DNA from: Flavobacterium sp.
Lineage (GTDB): Bacteria; Bacteroidota; Bacteroidia; Flavobacteriales; Flavobacteriaceae
Direction of reading: 5' to 3'
Assembly (NCBI GenBank): GCA_016787805.1
Contig: JAEUTY010000006.1
Span: 1-64,000, forward strand
Length of the DNA: 64,000 nucleotides
In this document: piece by piece, positions 16,317-25,966 of the stretch
How positions within the stretch are numbered: position 1 is the stretch's first letter
Layout: each line of letters begins with the position of its first letter
The notes under the pieces: model-generated
What the model was told of the DNA's origin: nothing
Seen by the model: the letters and a program-made list of their open reading frames with translations, nothing else
Databases searched by the model: none
Made by a program: the position numbers and the translations under genes

Positions 16317-17132
16317 ATGAAGTTTTTTTATTACAATTTATTACTCTGTATTTTGCTTTTGGGATGTAGTAATTCTACCCAAATGGATGATCCAATTCCA
16401 GTTCACGATAGTTTTACAATAGAGTCAAAAAAAGTAGGTGAGACAAGAACTATCAATGTTTGGCTTCCAGAAGAATACAACACAACGACCGATTCACTTC
16501 CCGTTATGTATATGGCAGATGGCGGAATTAAAGAAGATTTTCCACACATAGCCAATACATTTGCTCAATTGATTAAAGATAAAAAAATACCGCCAATGAT
16601 TTTGGTTGGAATTGAAAATACACAAAGGCGAAGAGATTTAACAGGGCCGACTGAAGTTAAAAAAGACAAAGAAATTGCTCCAATCGTTGGAGGTTCTGAA
16701 TCATTTAGGGATTTTATCAAAGACGAACTCTTTCCAGAGATTAATAAAAGGTATAGAACTTCTGATAAAAAAGGAATTCTTGGTGAATCGCTATCGGGCC
16801 TTTTTGTGGTGGAGACATTTTTCCTAAAACCCGAAATGTTCGACATTTATATTGCATTCGATCCTTCGCTATGGTGGAATAATCATTATTTAGTTCAAAC
16901 AGCTAAGGAACATTTGAATAATTTACCATCAAGCGAAAAGAAGTTTTGGTTTGCAGGTTCGAGCGCTAAAGATATTTCAATCTATACCAATCAACTCTCG
17001 AAAATATTGATTGATGTAAATCCGAAAAATGTAAAATGGACTTATTCCGATGAACCAAAAGAAAAACATAACACTATTTTTAGGGCAACTAAAGAAAAAG
17101 CCTTAATTTGGTCATTGGGAAAAATAGAATAA
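16317..17132 (+). CDS. Exported lipoprotein esterase, alpha/beta hydrolase fold
   Basis: The 271-residue product starts with a lipoprotein signal (LCILLLGCSNS, Cys at about 17). It matches the putative esterase (esterase D/Fes-like) family: RTINVWLPEEYN, SLPVMYMADGG, ILVGIENTQRRRDLTGP, and the nucleophile elbow GESLSG with its Ser. A final His-containing segment (KEKHNTIFRATK) can supply the catalytic His. Relatives cleave siderophore esters or acyl groups. Substrate is not predictable. It precedes the first POT transporter by 33 bases and may share its transcript. Confidence 0.8.
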   Translation: MKFFYYNLLLCILLLGCSNSTQMDDPIPVHDSFTIESKKVGETRTINVWLPEEYNTTTDSLPVMYMADGGIKEDFPHIANTFAQLIKDKKIPPMILVGIENTQRRRDLTGPTEVKKDKEIAPIVGGSESFRDFIKDELFPEINKRYRTSDKKGILGESLSGLFVVETFFLKPEMFDIYIAFDPSLWWNNHYLVQTAKEHLNNLPSSEKKFWFAGSSAKDISIYTNQLSKILIDVNPKNVKWTYSDEPKEKHNTIFRATKEKALIWSLGKIE

Positions 17133-17165
17133 TAATTAACTAAATATAAACTAAAACCAGAAAAA

Positions 17166-18671
17166 ATGAGTGAAACAGTAAAAACAGGACACCCAAAAGG
17201 ACTCTACTTCCTTTTCTTCACCGAAATGTGGGAACGATTCAGTTATTACGGAATGAGGGCCATCTTCATTCTATTTATGACCAAAATTTTATTGATGAAA
17301 GATGCCGATGCGTCTGAAATCTACGGAAGTTACACAGGGTTAGTGTATCTAACGCCGCTTTTAGGAGGTTATTTGTGTGATAAATTTTTAGGCAACAGAA
17401 GAAGTATCGTAATTGGTGGTTTATTGATGGCCTTAGGACAATTTTTTATGTTCTTAAGCGCATCAGCTGGGGCCGATGGTGGAGTTTCTTTAATGTGGAT
17501 TGGGCTTACTGCAATCATTATTGGGAATGGTTTCTTCAAACCCAATATTTCAACCATGGTTGGACAATTGTATCCAGCGAATGACAGAAGAATTGACAGT
17601 GCATTCACGATTTTCTATATGGGAATCAACTTAGGTGCTTTCTTCTCTCCATTAGTTTGTGGTTCAATGGATTTCAAATGGGGATTCTTAGCAGCTTGTG
17701 TCGGAATGTTAATCGGATTAGTAGCTTTTGTTTTCGGGCAAAAACAGTACCTAATTTCGGAAGAAGGAAAACACATTGGTTTGCCAGTAAAAAAATTAGA
17801 TGTCAAAAGTATCGCAATGATTGTTGGTTCAATAGCTATTATCTTTTTCATGTTGAACTTCAAACAAATGTTCAAAAGTGATATAGACATCATCAGTTAT
17901 TTCATCTATGGAGCCATGATTGCAATGCCGATTTTGATTTTTAGTGATAAAAGTTTATCTAAAATTGAAACACAAAGAATCACCGTGATTTTTATATTGG
18001 CGTTTTTCGTAATCTTCTTTTGGGGAGCATTCGAGCAAGCGGGAGCTTCGTTAACATTATTTGCCGATAGACAAACTGAAAGAACTCTTTTTGGTTGGGA
18101 AATGCCTGCTTCGTACTTTCAATCGGTAAATCCGCTTGCAGTTATTGCATTGGCGCCAATTATGACGATAGTTTGGGGCTTTTTGTATGCTCGAAAATTG
18201 GAACCATCTTCGCCTAAAAAAATGGCTATTGGTTTAGGATTAGTAGCTTTAGGATATGTTGTAATTGCAATTGCGGTAAAAGGTTTAGGCTTAGGTGAAA
18301 AAGTATCAATGTGGTGGTTAATTGGTTTGTACATCATCCACACTATTGGAGAATTATGTTTATCACCAATCGGATTGTCAATGGTTTCAAAATTGGCTCC
18401 ATTGCGTTTGTCATCGTTAATGATGGGAACGTGGTTCTTAGCTAATGCTGCTGCGAATAAATTTGCAGGAACATTAAGTGCTTTGATTCCTGGTGGAGAA
18501 GATGGAACCGGTGGAGCAACATCATTTTTAGGATTCCAAATTACCAACTTATATGAGTTTTTCGTGTTGTTCATCATCATGTCAGGAGTAGCTGCAGCAA
18601 TTCTTTTCTTACTAAGTTCTTGGTTAGAAAAAAGAATGCACAACGACCATGTTGAAGGTGTAACAGAGTAA
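17166..18671 (+). CDS. POT-family peptide transporter 1
   Basis: This is a proton-coupled di/tripeptide importer of the inner membrane (major facilitator superfamily, PTR2/DtpT type). The 501-residue product has the POT signatures FTEMWERFSYYGMRAIF (proton-coupling ExxERFxYY), GNGFFKPNISTMVG and FYMGINLGAFFSPL, with about 12-14 hydrophobic helices and a conserved AFEQAGASLTLFADR. The C-terminal region contains ELCLSPIGLSMVSKLAP. It is the first of three adjacent paralogues and ends before a terminator, so it is probably transcribed apart from the next two. Confidence 0.93.
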   Translation: MSETVKTGHPKGLYFLFFTEMWERFSYYGMRAIFILFMTKILLMKDADASEIYGSYTGLVYLTPLLGGYLCDKFLGNRRSIVIGGLLMALGQFFMFLSASAGADGGVSLMWIGLTAIIIGNGFFKPNISTMVGQLYPANDRRIDSAFTIFYMGINLGAFFSPLVCGSMDFKWGFLAACVGMLIGLVAFVFGQKQYLISEEGKHIGLPVKKLDVKSIAMIVGSIAIIFFMLNFKQMFKSDIDIISYFIYGAMIAMPILIFSDKSLSKIETQRITVIFILAFFVIFFWGAFEQAGASLTLFADRQTERTLFGWEMPASYFQSVNPLAVIALAPIMTIVWGFLYARKLEPSSPKKMAIGLGLVALGYVVIAIAVKGLGLGEKVSMWWLIGLYIIHTIGELCLSPIGLSMVSKLAPLRLSSLMMGTWFLANAAANKFAGTLSALIPGGEDGTGGATSFLGFQITNLYEFFVLFIIMSGVAAAILFLLSSWLEKRMHNDHVEGVTE

Positions 18672-18705
18672 TTACAACAAATTATTAAATATTTTATTAT
18701 ATTTG

Positions 18706-18738
18706 AAAACCTTCAGATTTTCTGGAGGTTTTTTTTAA
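18706..18738 (+). terminator. Terminator after POT transporter 1
   Basis: A 12-bp stem (18706-18717 with 18721-18732, one G-T pair) with a TTT loop is followed by eight T or near-T bases. A TATATTTG box at 18698-18705 directly abuts the hairpin and could start the next gene, but no TTG partner is visible. Confidence 0.85.
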
Positions 18739-18750
18739 TCATTTTTTATT

Positions 18751-20403
18751 ATGCTGAAAAAACACCCTAAAGGATTGCCGTTTTTGTTTTTTACCGAAAT
18801 GTGGGAACGCTTTGGTTACTACTTAATTTTAGGAATTTTTGTTTTGTATATGATAGATCCAAAAGCAACTGGCGGATTAGCATTTACCGACAAGAATGCG
18901 GATGATATTTTTGGAACCTATATTGCTTTAACCTATCTGACTCCTTTTTTAGGGGGATTTTTAGCCGATAGAGTATTGGGTTATTTTAAAGCCATCTATT
19001 TGGGTGGATTTTTAATGGGATTGGGTTACATAGGATTGAGTATTTCCAATCTTACAGCGTTCTACTTTTCGATGGCGCTAATTATTATTGGAAATGGGTT
19101 TTTTAAACCAAGTATTTCTACTTTAGTAGGGAATTTATATTCAAATGAAGAGTACAAAGCCAATAAAGATGCTGGTTACAATATTTTCTACATGGGAATC
19201 AACATTGGAGCATTCATTTGTAATATTATCGCAGCCTTTATGCGCAATCAATACGGTTGGGGAGCCGCTTTTATCACCGCAGGAATTGGAATGTTTTTAG
19301 GGCTGATTATCTTTTATTTTGGAAGAAAGCATTTAGCTGAAGCGAATGTTATAAAACCAAAGCAAGAAGGCGATGTGGGAATTATTAAAGTGATTACCAT
19401 GGTTTTTGTTCCTGCAATTATCGCTGGTGCGATTGGTTGGTTGATTCCAGGGAATATTTTCAAAAGCGATACAACTGATGCTTTTATTTTTGCTTGTATT
19501 CCAGTAATAATATTTTACGTTTCATTATACATTAGAGCCAATTCTGAAGACAAAAGACCACTGGGTGCTTTGTTGGCCATTTTTGCTGTAGGGATGATGT
19601 TTTGGGCGGTTTTCAAACAAAATGGGACAGCATTGACTCGTTGGGCTAATTATTACACAGATCGTCAAGTTACAGGGACTACAGAAAATGCGTTGAATGC
19701 AATTTATTTGCTAGATCAGAAAGAGTATGTTGATAAAGAAGTACAAGCCTATGACAATCAATTTCAAGCTGTAAAAGATGACAATGGTGAGCCAGTAAAA
19801 GAAATGGGAAAAGAAGTTTATTTTAAAAATATTACTCCTGAACAAAAAGCAATACTAGAAACTAGTTCAAATAAAAAAGTGAGTTTAATTAATACTGAAC
19901 TTTTTCAATCGGTAAATCCGGGTTGGGTAATAATTTTGACACCTTTGATTGTTTTCTTTTTTGCGTTTATGCGTAGAAAAGGAAAGGAACCAACAACTCC
20001 TTCAAAAATCGTATTGGGATTATTTATTTCAGCTTTGTCATGTTTGGTAATGGTTGCAGCAGTTTATGCCAGTCAAAATGGAACAGTAAAAGTTTCTCCT
20101 TGGTGGTTGGTAGGAACTTATGGCGTAGTCACCATTGGTGAATTATGCCTTTCGCCGATGGGACTTTCAATTGTATCAAAATTAAGCCCGCCACGTTTAA
20201 CAGCTTTAATGATGGGTGGGTTTTTCCTATCCATTTCAATCGGAAATAAACTATCGGGCGTTTTAGCAAGCATGTGGTACGATTACGAAAATAAAGCCAA
20301 TTTCTTCATCGTAAATATTGTCCTTTTACTAATAGCAACCTTATTAGGATTGTCAATATTGAAAAAATTAAATGCAGTAATGAAAGAAAAAGGAATTAAT
20401 TAA
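18751..20403 (+). CDS. POT-family peptide transporter 2
   Basis: The 550-residue product is a second peptide/proton symporter, with FFTEMWERFGYYLILGIF, IIIGNGFFKPSISTLVG and FYMGINIGAFICNI. It is longer than its neighbours because of a polar insertion at about 318-385 (DQKEYVDKEVQAYDNQFQ, then ITPEQKAILETSSNKKVS) between membrane helices. This probably faces the periplasm, a feature of some longer Bacteroidota POT proteins. The start is 79 bases after the stop of transporter 1, and its stop is 5 bases before transporter 3, so 2 and 3 form an operon. Confidence 0.93.
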   Translation: MLKKHPKGLPFLFFTEMWERFGYYLILGIFVLYMIDPKATGGLAFTDKNADDIFGTYIALTYLTPFLGGFLADRVLGYFKAIYLGGFLMGLGYIGLSISNLTAFYFSMALIIIGNGFFKPSISTLVGNLYSNEEYKANKDAGYNIFYMGINIGAFICNIIAAFMRNQYGWGAAFITAGIGMFLGLIIFYFGRKHLAEANVIKPKQEGDVGIIKVITMVFVPAIIAGAIGWLIPGNIFKSDTTDAFIFACIPVIIFYVSLYIRANSEDKRPLGALLAIFAVGMMFWAVFKQNGTALTRWANYYTDRQVTGTTENALNAIYLLDQKEYVDKEVQAYDNQFQAVKDDNGEPVKEMGKEVYFKNITPEQKAILETSSNKKVSLINTELFQSVNPGWVIILTPLIVFFFAFMRRKGKEPTTPSKIVLGLFISALSCLVMVAAVYASQNGTVKVSPWWLVGTYGVVTIGELCLSPMGLSIVSKLSPPRLTALMMGGFFLSISIGNKLSGVLASMWYDYENKANFFIVNIVLLLIATLLGLSILKKLNAVMKEKGIN

Positions 20404-20408
20404 TTACT

Positions 20409-21890
20409 ATGGAAAAAAATCTAACCATCGAACAGATTCAAAATTTTGAAGGTAAATATCCAAAACAATTGTGGTATTTGTTTTTCAGTGAAATTTGGGA
20501 ACGTTTTTGCTTCTACGGAATGCGAGGTATGCTTACTTTTTTCATGGTTGATCAATTATTGATGAACGAAAAAGTAGCGAATTTACAATACGGTGCCACT
20601 CAGGCGTTTGTATACGCTTTCACTTTTATTGGTGGCTTATTTGCTGATAAAATTTTGGGTTACCGAAAATCACTCTTTTGGGGAGGAATCATGATGATTG
20701 TAGGAAGTATAATTTTAGCAATCAATCCACAACAATTCTTCTTCCTCGGAATTTCATTTACGGTTATTGGAACTGGTTTCTTTAAACCCAATATTTCTAC
20801 CATGGTTGGAACACTATACAAAGCCAGCGACAGCCGAAGAGACGCTGGATTCTCGTTGTTTTATTCCGGAATCAATATTGGTGCACTTTTAGGCGGATAT
20901 GCGTGTATTTATTTAGGAAAAAATTATTCCTGGAATTTGGCTTTTGGTTTGGCTGGTATCGTCATGACTATTAGTTTGTTGACGTTTGTTTTTACACAAA
21001 AAAGCATGGCTGATATTGGTGTTTCGCCTTTGCTGAAACTCGATGCTTCTAAACGAAAATTATACGAATATGCCACTTATGTCGGAACAATAGTTGCAAT
21101 TCCTCTTATTATGGCAATGGTTTCCAACCCTGAATATACCGACTATTTTATGTATACAATCGGGCCAATAACTTTGTTGTATTTAGCTTATGAAATGCGC
21201 AATTTTTCCATTAATGAAAACAAGAAACTTATAGCCGCTATGGTTTTTATAGTGTTTTCCATTTTGTTTTGGGCATTTTTTGAACAAAGTGGTGGTTCGT
21301 TGAGTTTGTTTGCTGCCAACAATTTAAATAATGATATTTTAGGTTTGAAATTAGATCCAAATGGGGTTAATAATGCAGCCAATTCATTATTTGTAATCAT
21401 TTTCGCTCCCATTTTAGGAATTGTTTGGATTTGGATGAGCAACCGAAAATCAGAACCGAACACTGTAGTTAAATTTGGTCTAGGCTTTTTGTTTTTAGCC
21501 TTAGCATTTTACACATTTTACACCACTCGTTTTTTTGCCAATGCTGAAGGATTGACTTCGCTGGAAATATTTACCTTGGCGTATTTTATTATTACATTTG
21601 GCGAATTGTGTTTGTCTCCAATTGGCCTTTCCATTATGACCAAATTAGCACCAGCCAAATTGCAAGCCGTAATGATGGGAATGTGGTTCTTGGCTAGCGC
21701 TTACGGTCAGTATGTAGCTGGAATTTTAGGAGCTGGAATGGCCAGTGCAGATGAAAATGCATCCAAAACGGAAAAGTTAATAGCATACACTGACGGTTAC
21801 AATCAGTTAGCGATTTATGCTTTAATTGCTGGTTTAGTATTGATTGCGATTTCACCATTAATCAAAAAATTGATGCAAGAAGTAAAGTAA
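20409..21890 (+). CDS. POT-family peptide transporter 3
   Basis: The 493-residue product is a third POT symporter with FFSEIWERFCFYGMRGMLTF, VIGTGFFKPNISTMVGTLY and FYSGINIGALLGGY. The ERFxYY tyrosines are altered to ERFCFYG. It retains AFFEQSGGSLSLFAANN and ELCLSPIGLSIMTKLAPAKL. The three copies differ enough to suggest different substrate ranges rather than recent duplication. It is translationally linked to transporter 2. Confidence 0.93.
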   Translation: MEKNLTIEQIQNFEGKYPKQLWYLFFSEIWERFCFYGMRGMLTFFMVDQLLMNEKVANLQYGATQAFVYAFTFIGGLFADKILGYRKSLFWGGIMMIVGSIILAINPQQFFFLGISFTVIGTGFFKPNISTMVGTLYKASDSRRDAGFSLFYSGINIGALLGGYACIYLGKNYSWNLAFGLAGIVMTISLLTFVFTQKSMADIGVSPLLKLDASKRKLYEYATYVGTIVAIPLIMAMVSNPEYTDYFMYTIGPITLLYLAYEMRNFSINENKKLIAAMVFIVFSILFWAFFEQSGGSLSLFAANNLNNDILGLKLDPNGVNNAANSLFVIIFAPILGIVWIWMSNRKSEPNTVVKFGLGFLFLALAFYTFYTTRFFANAEGLTSLEIFTLAYFIITFGELCLSPIGLSIMTKLAPAKLQAVMMGMWFLASAYGQYVAGILGAGMASADENASKTEKLIAYTDGYNQLAIYALIAGLVLIAISPLIKKLMQEVK

Positions 21891-21900
21891 CTGACAAATC

Positions 21901-21925
21901 TTGGTACTGTTTTTGTTTATATTTG
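21901..21925 (+). promoter_or_regulatory. Probable promoter of the thioredoxin-like gene
   Basis: TATATTTG (21918-21925) is an exact -7 box 20 bases before the ATG. The nearest TTG (21901-21903) is only 14 bases upstream, shorter than usual. Confidence 0.5.
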
Positions 21926-21945
21926 TAAAATAAATTTTAAAAATC

Positions 21946-22479
21946 ATGAAAAAAATATTCATTGCACTTTTATTCGTTTTGGGCTCAATGTCAATTCAGG
22001 CGCAAGATTTGGTTTGGCACAAAGACATGACTAAAGCGATTGAAGTTTCTAAAAAAGAAAATAAACCTTTGTTCTTATTCTTCACGGGAAGTGATTGGTG
22101 CGGTTGGTGTATTCGTTTGCAAAAAGAAGTGTTCAAAACACCTGAATTTGTCGAATGGGCAAGTAAAAGTGTTGTTTTAGTAGAGTTGGATTTCCCAAGA
22201 AAATCGGCGCAACCTGAAGAAGAAAAACGTCAAAATGCCGAATTACAACAAGTGTTTGCTGTTCGAGGTTATCCAACAGTTCATTTTGTCAAAGCAGGAG
22301 ATTTGAATGGTAAAATCAATTTTGAGCAATTGGGTTCTACAGGTTATGTAGCTGGTGGACCAAGCGCTTGGCTAGCTGTTGCAAAACCAATGGTAGAACG
22401 ATTTACTCCTTATCCAGCACAAGCTCCTAAAAAAGTGGAGAAAAAAGAAACCAAAAAGAAGAAATCAAAAAAATCATAA
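21946..22479 (+). CDS. Exported thioredoxin-fold protein
   Basis: The 177-residue product has a signal peptide (to about 20, SIQAQ) and a thioredoxin-7 type domain with the redox motif DWCGWC (two Cys separated by Gly-Trp). The cis-Pro segment is RGYPTVHFVKAG. A Lys-rich tail (KKVEKKETKKKKSKKS) ends the protein. It likely reduces or exchanges disulfides in periplasmic proteins. The target is unknown. Its stop codon overlaps the end of comEC on the other strand. Confidence 0.85.
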   Translation: MKKIFIALLFVLGSMSIQAQDLVWHKDMTKAIEVSKKENKPLFLFFTGSDWCGWCIRLQKEVFKTPEFVEWASKSVVLVELDFPRKSAQPEEEKRQNAELQQVFAVRGYPTVHFVKAGDLNGKINFEQLGSTGYVAGGPSAWLAVAKPMVERFTPYPAQAPKKVEKKETKKKKSKKS

Positions 22480-24489
22480 CTTATAAAATCCCTTTTCTGA
22501 CGTATCGTGAAAAGGGATTTTTTCTTTTTCACAAGTGGCTTTCCAAAGTTTTTTATAACTACTATAGTTTGAAGCATCAACTACAATTTGCTTTGGTTGG
22601 CATTGTTCAATTACTCTTTTCAAATTCACTTTTGGCGATTGGGTCAAGATTAAAACATCGGGCTTGATTAGTTTTAAATAGATTCCAGAACTATCAATAA
22701 GGGCAATTTTTTTGCCTTTAAAATGATACAAATTAGATACTAAATTGATTTTTTCTACTTCACAAAAATTGCCAACTAAATACGATTGTAATGACCAATT
22801 GTTATGAAGTTTTAGATCTTTTTCACTGGTAAAAACAATTACTTCAGAAGCATTTCTTTCGGTAATTAGACTTTGGTTCTTTTGGTTGAAAACAATGAAT
22901 TCTTCTTCGGTTTGAACGCCATATTTTGAATAAAGACTTCCCAACTGAAAAATTAGCACACTAATTAAAGCAACGACCAAATTGCGATAATTCGGTTTCT
23001 TCATCCAAATAAAGATAGAGATAATCATCAAATAACTGGTTGACATCATTAGTGAATCCATTGGAATATCTTTAAAAATAAAACCTTCAAATGAAGCCAC
23101 CCAACTAATAATCGAATTCAATAATTGTATGCTTTTTTCCAAAAGTTGTGTCAAAAATAATGGAACGTAATCCAATCCAGCCAAAATCACAACCACTAAA
23201 GCGATGGCCAAAATGATACTTAACATTGGAAGAATAATAAGATTGGTTACAAAAAATAATCCCGGAAATTGATGAAAATAGTAAATGCTTAGTGGTAAAG
23301 TACCGATTTGTGCGGCAAAGGAAACCGTGATAATTTCCCAAAAATAATTGACGATTTTGTATTTTGGAGTCCAAACGGAAGCAAATAAAGGTTGCAACCA
23401 AACAATAAAAAACAATGCTAAATAACTCAATTGAAATCCGACATCGAATAGGAAAGATGGACGAAAGAGTAAAATTAAAAACATAGAAACTAGCAGCGAA
23501 TGGTAAATATTGACGCTTCGTTTTAAAAATAGTCCAATCGCGACAAAACTAAACATCGTTACAGAACGAACAACGGAAGGAGCTAAACCCGCAATAATAC
23601 CGAAAGACCACAATGCAAGTAAAGTGATTGTCAATTTGAAAATTAATCCTCTTTTATTGTTGGAAATTGGTTTTAGTAAAGTGACGATGAATAAAAGAAT
23701 AAAACCCACATGCAATCCTGAAACCGACAAAATGTGAATCGCTCCAGCATATTGATAATCGAGCAAAACTTCTTTGGATATGTCTTGTTGTTGGCCTAAA
23801 ATCAAAGCAATAACAATACTTAACTCTTCCTTTTTAAAATGTCTTTTTTCGAGGTTGCGGATAATAGTATTTCTGATTTTGGAACCATAATACTGAATTC
23901 CTTTTGAAGATTTCGAGCTGATATAAATCGATTTATAATCAGTGTAAACTTGCGCATAAATTTGTTGGTTTTCCAAGTATTTACCATAATCAAACTGATT
24001 CGGATTGATTGGATTTCGGTTCAAATAGAACTCCGTCTTTAAACCAATAACAGTTCCGTTTTCCAATTTTTCATTGGTTTTGTCTTTTGCAAAATTAACA
24101 ATGACTTTGCCGCAACTTTCTTTTTCATTAATTGATAGAATATGGCCAATATAGCGCGAGTTTTTTGTTGAACTTTTCATTCGTTCACCCAGTTGAATTT
24201 CGCTGACAAATAAACTATCTTCCTTTGTTAGATGAAGAAAATGATTGGATTGGTTGGGTTCGAAGTGAATTGAAGTAATCCAAAAACCCAAGGCAATTGA
24301 AGTGGTAATAACAGCAAAAGCAAATCCTCTCGATTTTTTGATTACGAATTGAAAAACAATCAAAAGCGCAATAGAAATAGAAAGAAATAAAGTGGACAAA
24401 AAAAGTGAGATGGGCAGAAAATGAGTGTAAGTTAAACCCAAACAAAACGCGATAGAAATTTTCGCTAACGGAAATTGCATTACTTTCAT
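22474..24489 (-). CDS. comEC: ComEC/Rec2-family DNA uptake channel
   Basis: ComEC forms the inner-membrane channel for single-stranded DNA in natural transformation. The 671-residue product has N-terminal hydrophobic helices, a DUF4131-like soluble part, and the Competence domain around 225-480 (IVIALILGQQQDISKEVLLD, AIHILSVSGLHVGFILLF). A C-terminal remnant (about 530-671) resembles a metallo-beta-lactamase fold but lacks a clear HxHxDH metal site. This is the shorter Bacteroidota architecture. The gene ends in convergent overlap with the thioredoxin-like gene (6 bases). Whether this organism takes up DNA cannot be judged. Confidence 0.88.
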   Translation of the reverse strand: MKVMQFPLAKISIAFCLGLTYTHFLPISLFLSTLFLSISIALLIVFQFVIKKSRGFAFAVITTSIALGFWITSIHFEPNQSNHFLHLTKEDSLFVSEIQLGERMKSSTKNSRYIGHILSINEKESCGKVIVNFAKDKTNEKLENGTVIGLKTEFYLNRNPINPNQFDYGKYLENQQIYAQVYTDYKSIYISSKSSKGIQYYGSKIRNTIIRNLEKRHFKKEELSIVIALILGQQQDISKEVLLDYQYAGAIHILSVSGLHVGFILLFIVTLLKPISNNKRGLIFKLTITLLALWSFGIIAGLAPSVVRSVTMFSFVAIGLFLKRSVNIYHSLLVSMFLILLFRPSFLFDVGFQLSYLALFFIVWLQPLFASVWTPKYKIVNYFWEIITVSFAAQIGTLPLSIYYFHQFPGLFFVTNLIILPMLSIILAIALVVVILAGLDYVPLFLTQLLEKSIQLLNSIISWVASFEGFIFKDIPMDSLMMSTSYLMIISIFIWMKKPNYRNLVVALISVLIFQLGSLYSKYGVQTEEEFIVFNQKNQSLITERNASEVIVFTSEKDLKLHNNWSLQSYLVGNFCEVEKINLVSNLYHFKGKKIALIDSSGIYLKLIKPDVLILTQSPKVNLKRVIEQCQPKQIVVDASNYSSYKKLWKATCEKEKIPFHDTSEKGFYKL
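22485..22523 (+). terminator. Terminator of the thioredoxin-like gene, inside comEC
   Basis: A perfect 13-bp stem (22485-22497 with 22509-22521) has an 11-base loop and a T run. It begins 5 bases after the plus-strand stop and lies wholly within the last codons of comEC on the minus strand, so one DNA segment serves as terminator and as coding sequence. Confidence 0.85.
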
Positions 24490-24580
24490 AACGTGGCAGA
24501 TACTAAATTAAATGGCTTATAATGATAATGTCAACAGTGAAATTGACTTTGATAAAGGTAAAAATTTATTTTATATCGAA

Positions 24581-25693
24581 TTACTTATTTTTCACAATAA
24601 GTTGAGCAGTTTTTTTGCTAGCTCCAATTCCGCCTAATTTTTGCTCCAACAAATGGTATTTCTGAATCAAATTGGAACGGTAATTTTCATCCAAAAGTTT
24701 GGTTAATTCTTCTTTGACTCTTTTTTTAGAGCAATCATCTTGAATGAGTTCGGTGACAATTTCTTCATCCATAATCAAATTTACCAACGAAATGTATTTC
24801 AACGTAATAATGCGTTTGGCAATTTGATACGAAACCCAACTTCCTTTGTAACAAACCACTTCGGGCACTTTGAACAGTGCGGTTTCTAAAGTTGCAGTTC
24901 CCGAAGTAACAAGTGCAGCATGTGCCACATCGAGTAATTTGTAGGTTTGATTTTGGATAAGAGTAACTTTTTTGTCTCCAATTATCGAATGATAAAAGGA
25001 AGCTTCTTGACTTGGTGCGCCCGCAACAACAAATTGATAATCAGGAAAATCATCAACAATACTCAACATTACCGAGAGCATTTTAGTTATTTCTTGCTTG
25101 CGACTTCCAGGTAAAACCGCAATAATTGGTTTTTGGTTATCTAATTTGAATTCGTTACAAAAATCGTCCAACGTTGTCTTTTTTCGATTCGAAATAGCGT
25201 CAATCAGCGGATGACCGACGAACTCAACTGGAAAGTGATGTTTTTTCTCGTAAAAATCTTTTTCAAAAGGAAGAATCACATACAATTGATCAAAATCGCG
25301 TTTGACTGCTTTGATGCGGTTTTCTTTCCATGCCCAAATTTGTGGAGAAATATAATAATGCGTGCGGATTCCTTTTTCTTTCGCCCATTTTGCAATACGC
25401 ATATTGAATCCAGGATAATCAATAAAGACAAGTACATCGGGCTGAAATTGCTCAATATCTTGCTTGCAAAACGTGATGTTGCTCAGAATTGTTTTTAAAT
25501 TTAGTACTACTTCAGCAAAACCCATAAAAGCCAATTCGCGGTAATGCTTCACCAAAGTTCCGCCTACACTTTGCATTAAATCTCCACCCCAAAACCGAAT
25601 ATCAGCCTGTGGATCTTCTTCGTACAAAGCTTTCATCAAATTCGAACCGTGTAAATCGCCCGAGGCTTCTCCTGCTATGATGTAGTATTTCAT
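24581..25693 (-). CDS. lpxB: Lipid-A-disaccharide synthase
   Basis: LpxB joins lipid X and UDP-2,3-diacylglucosamine to form the lipid A disaccharide at the inner membrane. The 370-residue product begins with the hallmark MKYYIIAGEASGDLHGSNLM and contains GGDLMQSVGG, PDVLVFIDYPGFN, SPQIWAWKENR and VLPGSRKQEI, and TSGTATLETALF near the nucleotide site. Length is standard. Its ATG directly follows the stop of the upstream small membrane protein, so surE, the small protein and lpxB form one unit. Confidence 0.96.
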   Translation of the reverse strand: MKYYIIAGEASGDLHGSNLMKALYEEDPQADIRFWGGDLMQSVGGTLVKHYRELAFMGFAEVVLNLKTILSNITFCKQDIEQFQPDVLVFIDYPGFNMRIAKWAKEKGIRTHYYISPQIWAWKENRIKAVKRDFDQLYVILPFEKDFYEKKHHFPVEFVGHPLIDAISNRKKTTLDDFCNEFKLDNQKPIIAVLPGSRKQEITKMLSVMLSIVDDFPDYQFVVAGAPSQEASFYHSIIGDKKVTLIQNQTYKLLDVAHAALVTSGTATLETALFKVPEVVCYKGSWVSYQIAKRIITLKYISLVNLIMDEEIVTELIQDDCSKKRVKEELTKLLDENYRSNLIQKYHLLEQKLGGIGASKKTAQLIVKNK

Positions 25694-25966
25694 TTAGATA
25701 AAAAAAGTAAGAATCAATAATACTATAATGGAAGCCAAAACACCTTTGGCCCAATCGTCTTTTTTGTTGTAAAATAAATAAAGAAAAAGTGCCACCGTCA
25801 ATAGTGAGCCAAGTGTTATTACTTTTCCAACTAATCCATTCCCATTTAAAATAGCGAAATCCCTCAACAGATTGAATTCTGTGAAAGCAACTACATATAA
25901 ATACGTTCCGATAAAGGCTAGAACTAAGCCTAAAATAAATCCAAAAATGAGCTCTTTAGTAATCAT
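25694..25966 (-). CDS. Small three-helix membrane protein
   Basis: The 90-residue product has hydrophobic segments at about 6-28, 47-65 and 73-90, divided by short charged loops (YNKKDDWAKG). A start at 25966 gives an ATGA overlap with the surE stop; an ATG 9 bases upstream is less likely. It abuts lpxB. I do not recognise a family beyond small Bacteroidota membrane proteins linked with surE-lpxB. A role in envelope synthesis is only suggested by position. Confidence 0.72.
   Translation of the reverse strand: MITKELIFGFILGLVLAFIGTYLYVVAFTEFNLLRDFAILNGNGLVGKVITLGSLLTVALFLYLFYNKKDDWAKGVLASIIVLLILTFFI

Noticed and set aside
18119-18643. 174-residue frame on the minus strand inside POT transporter 1
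   Set aside because: It mirrors a well-supported transporter gene and has no family features.
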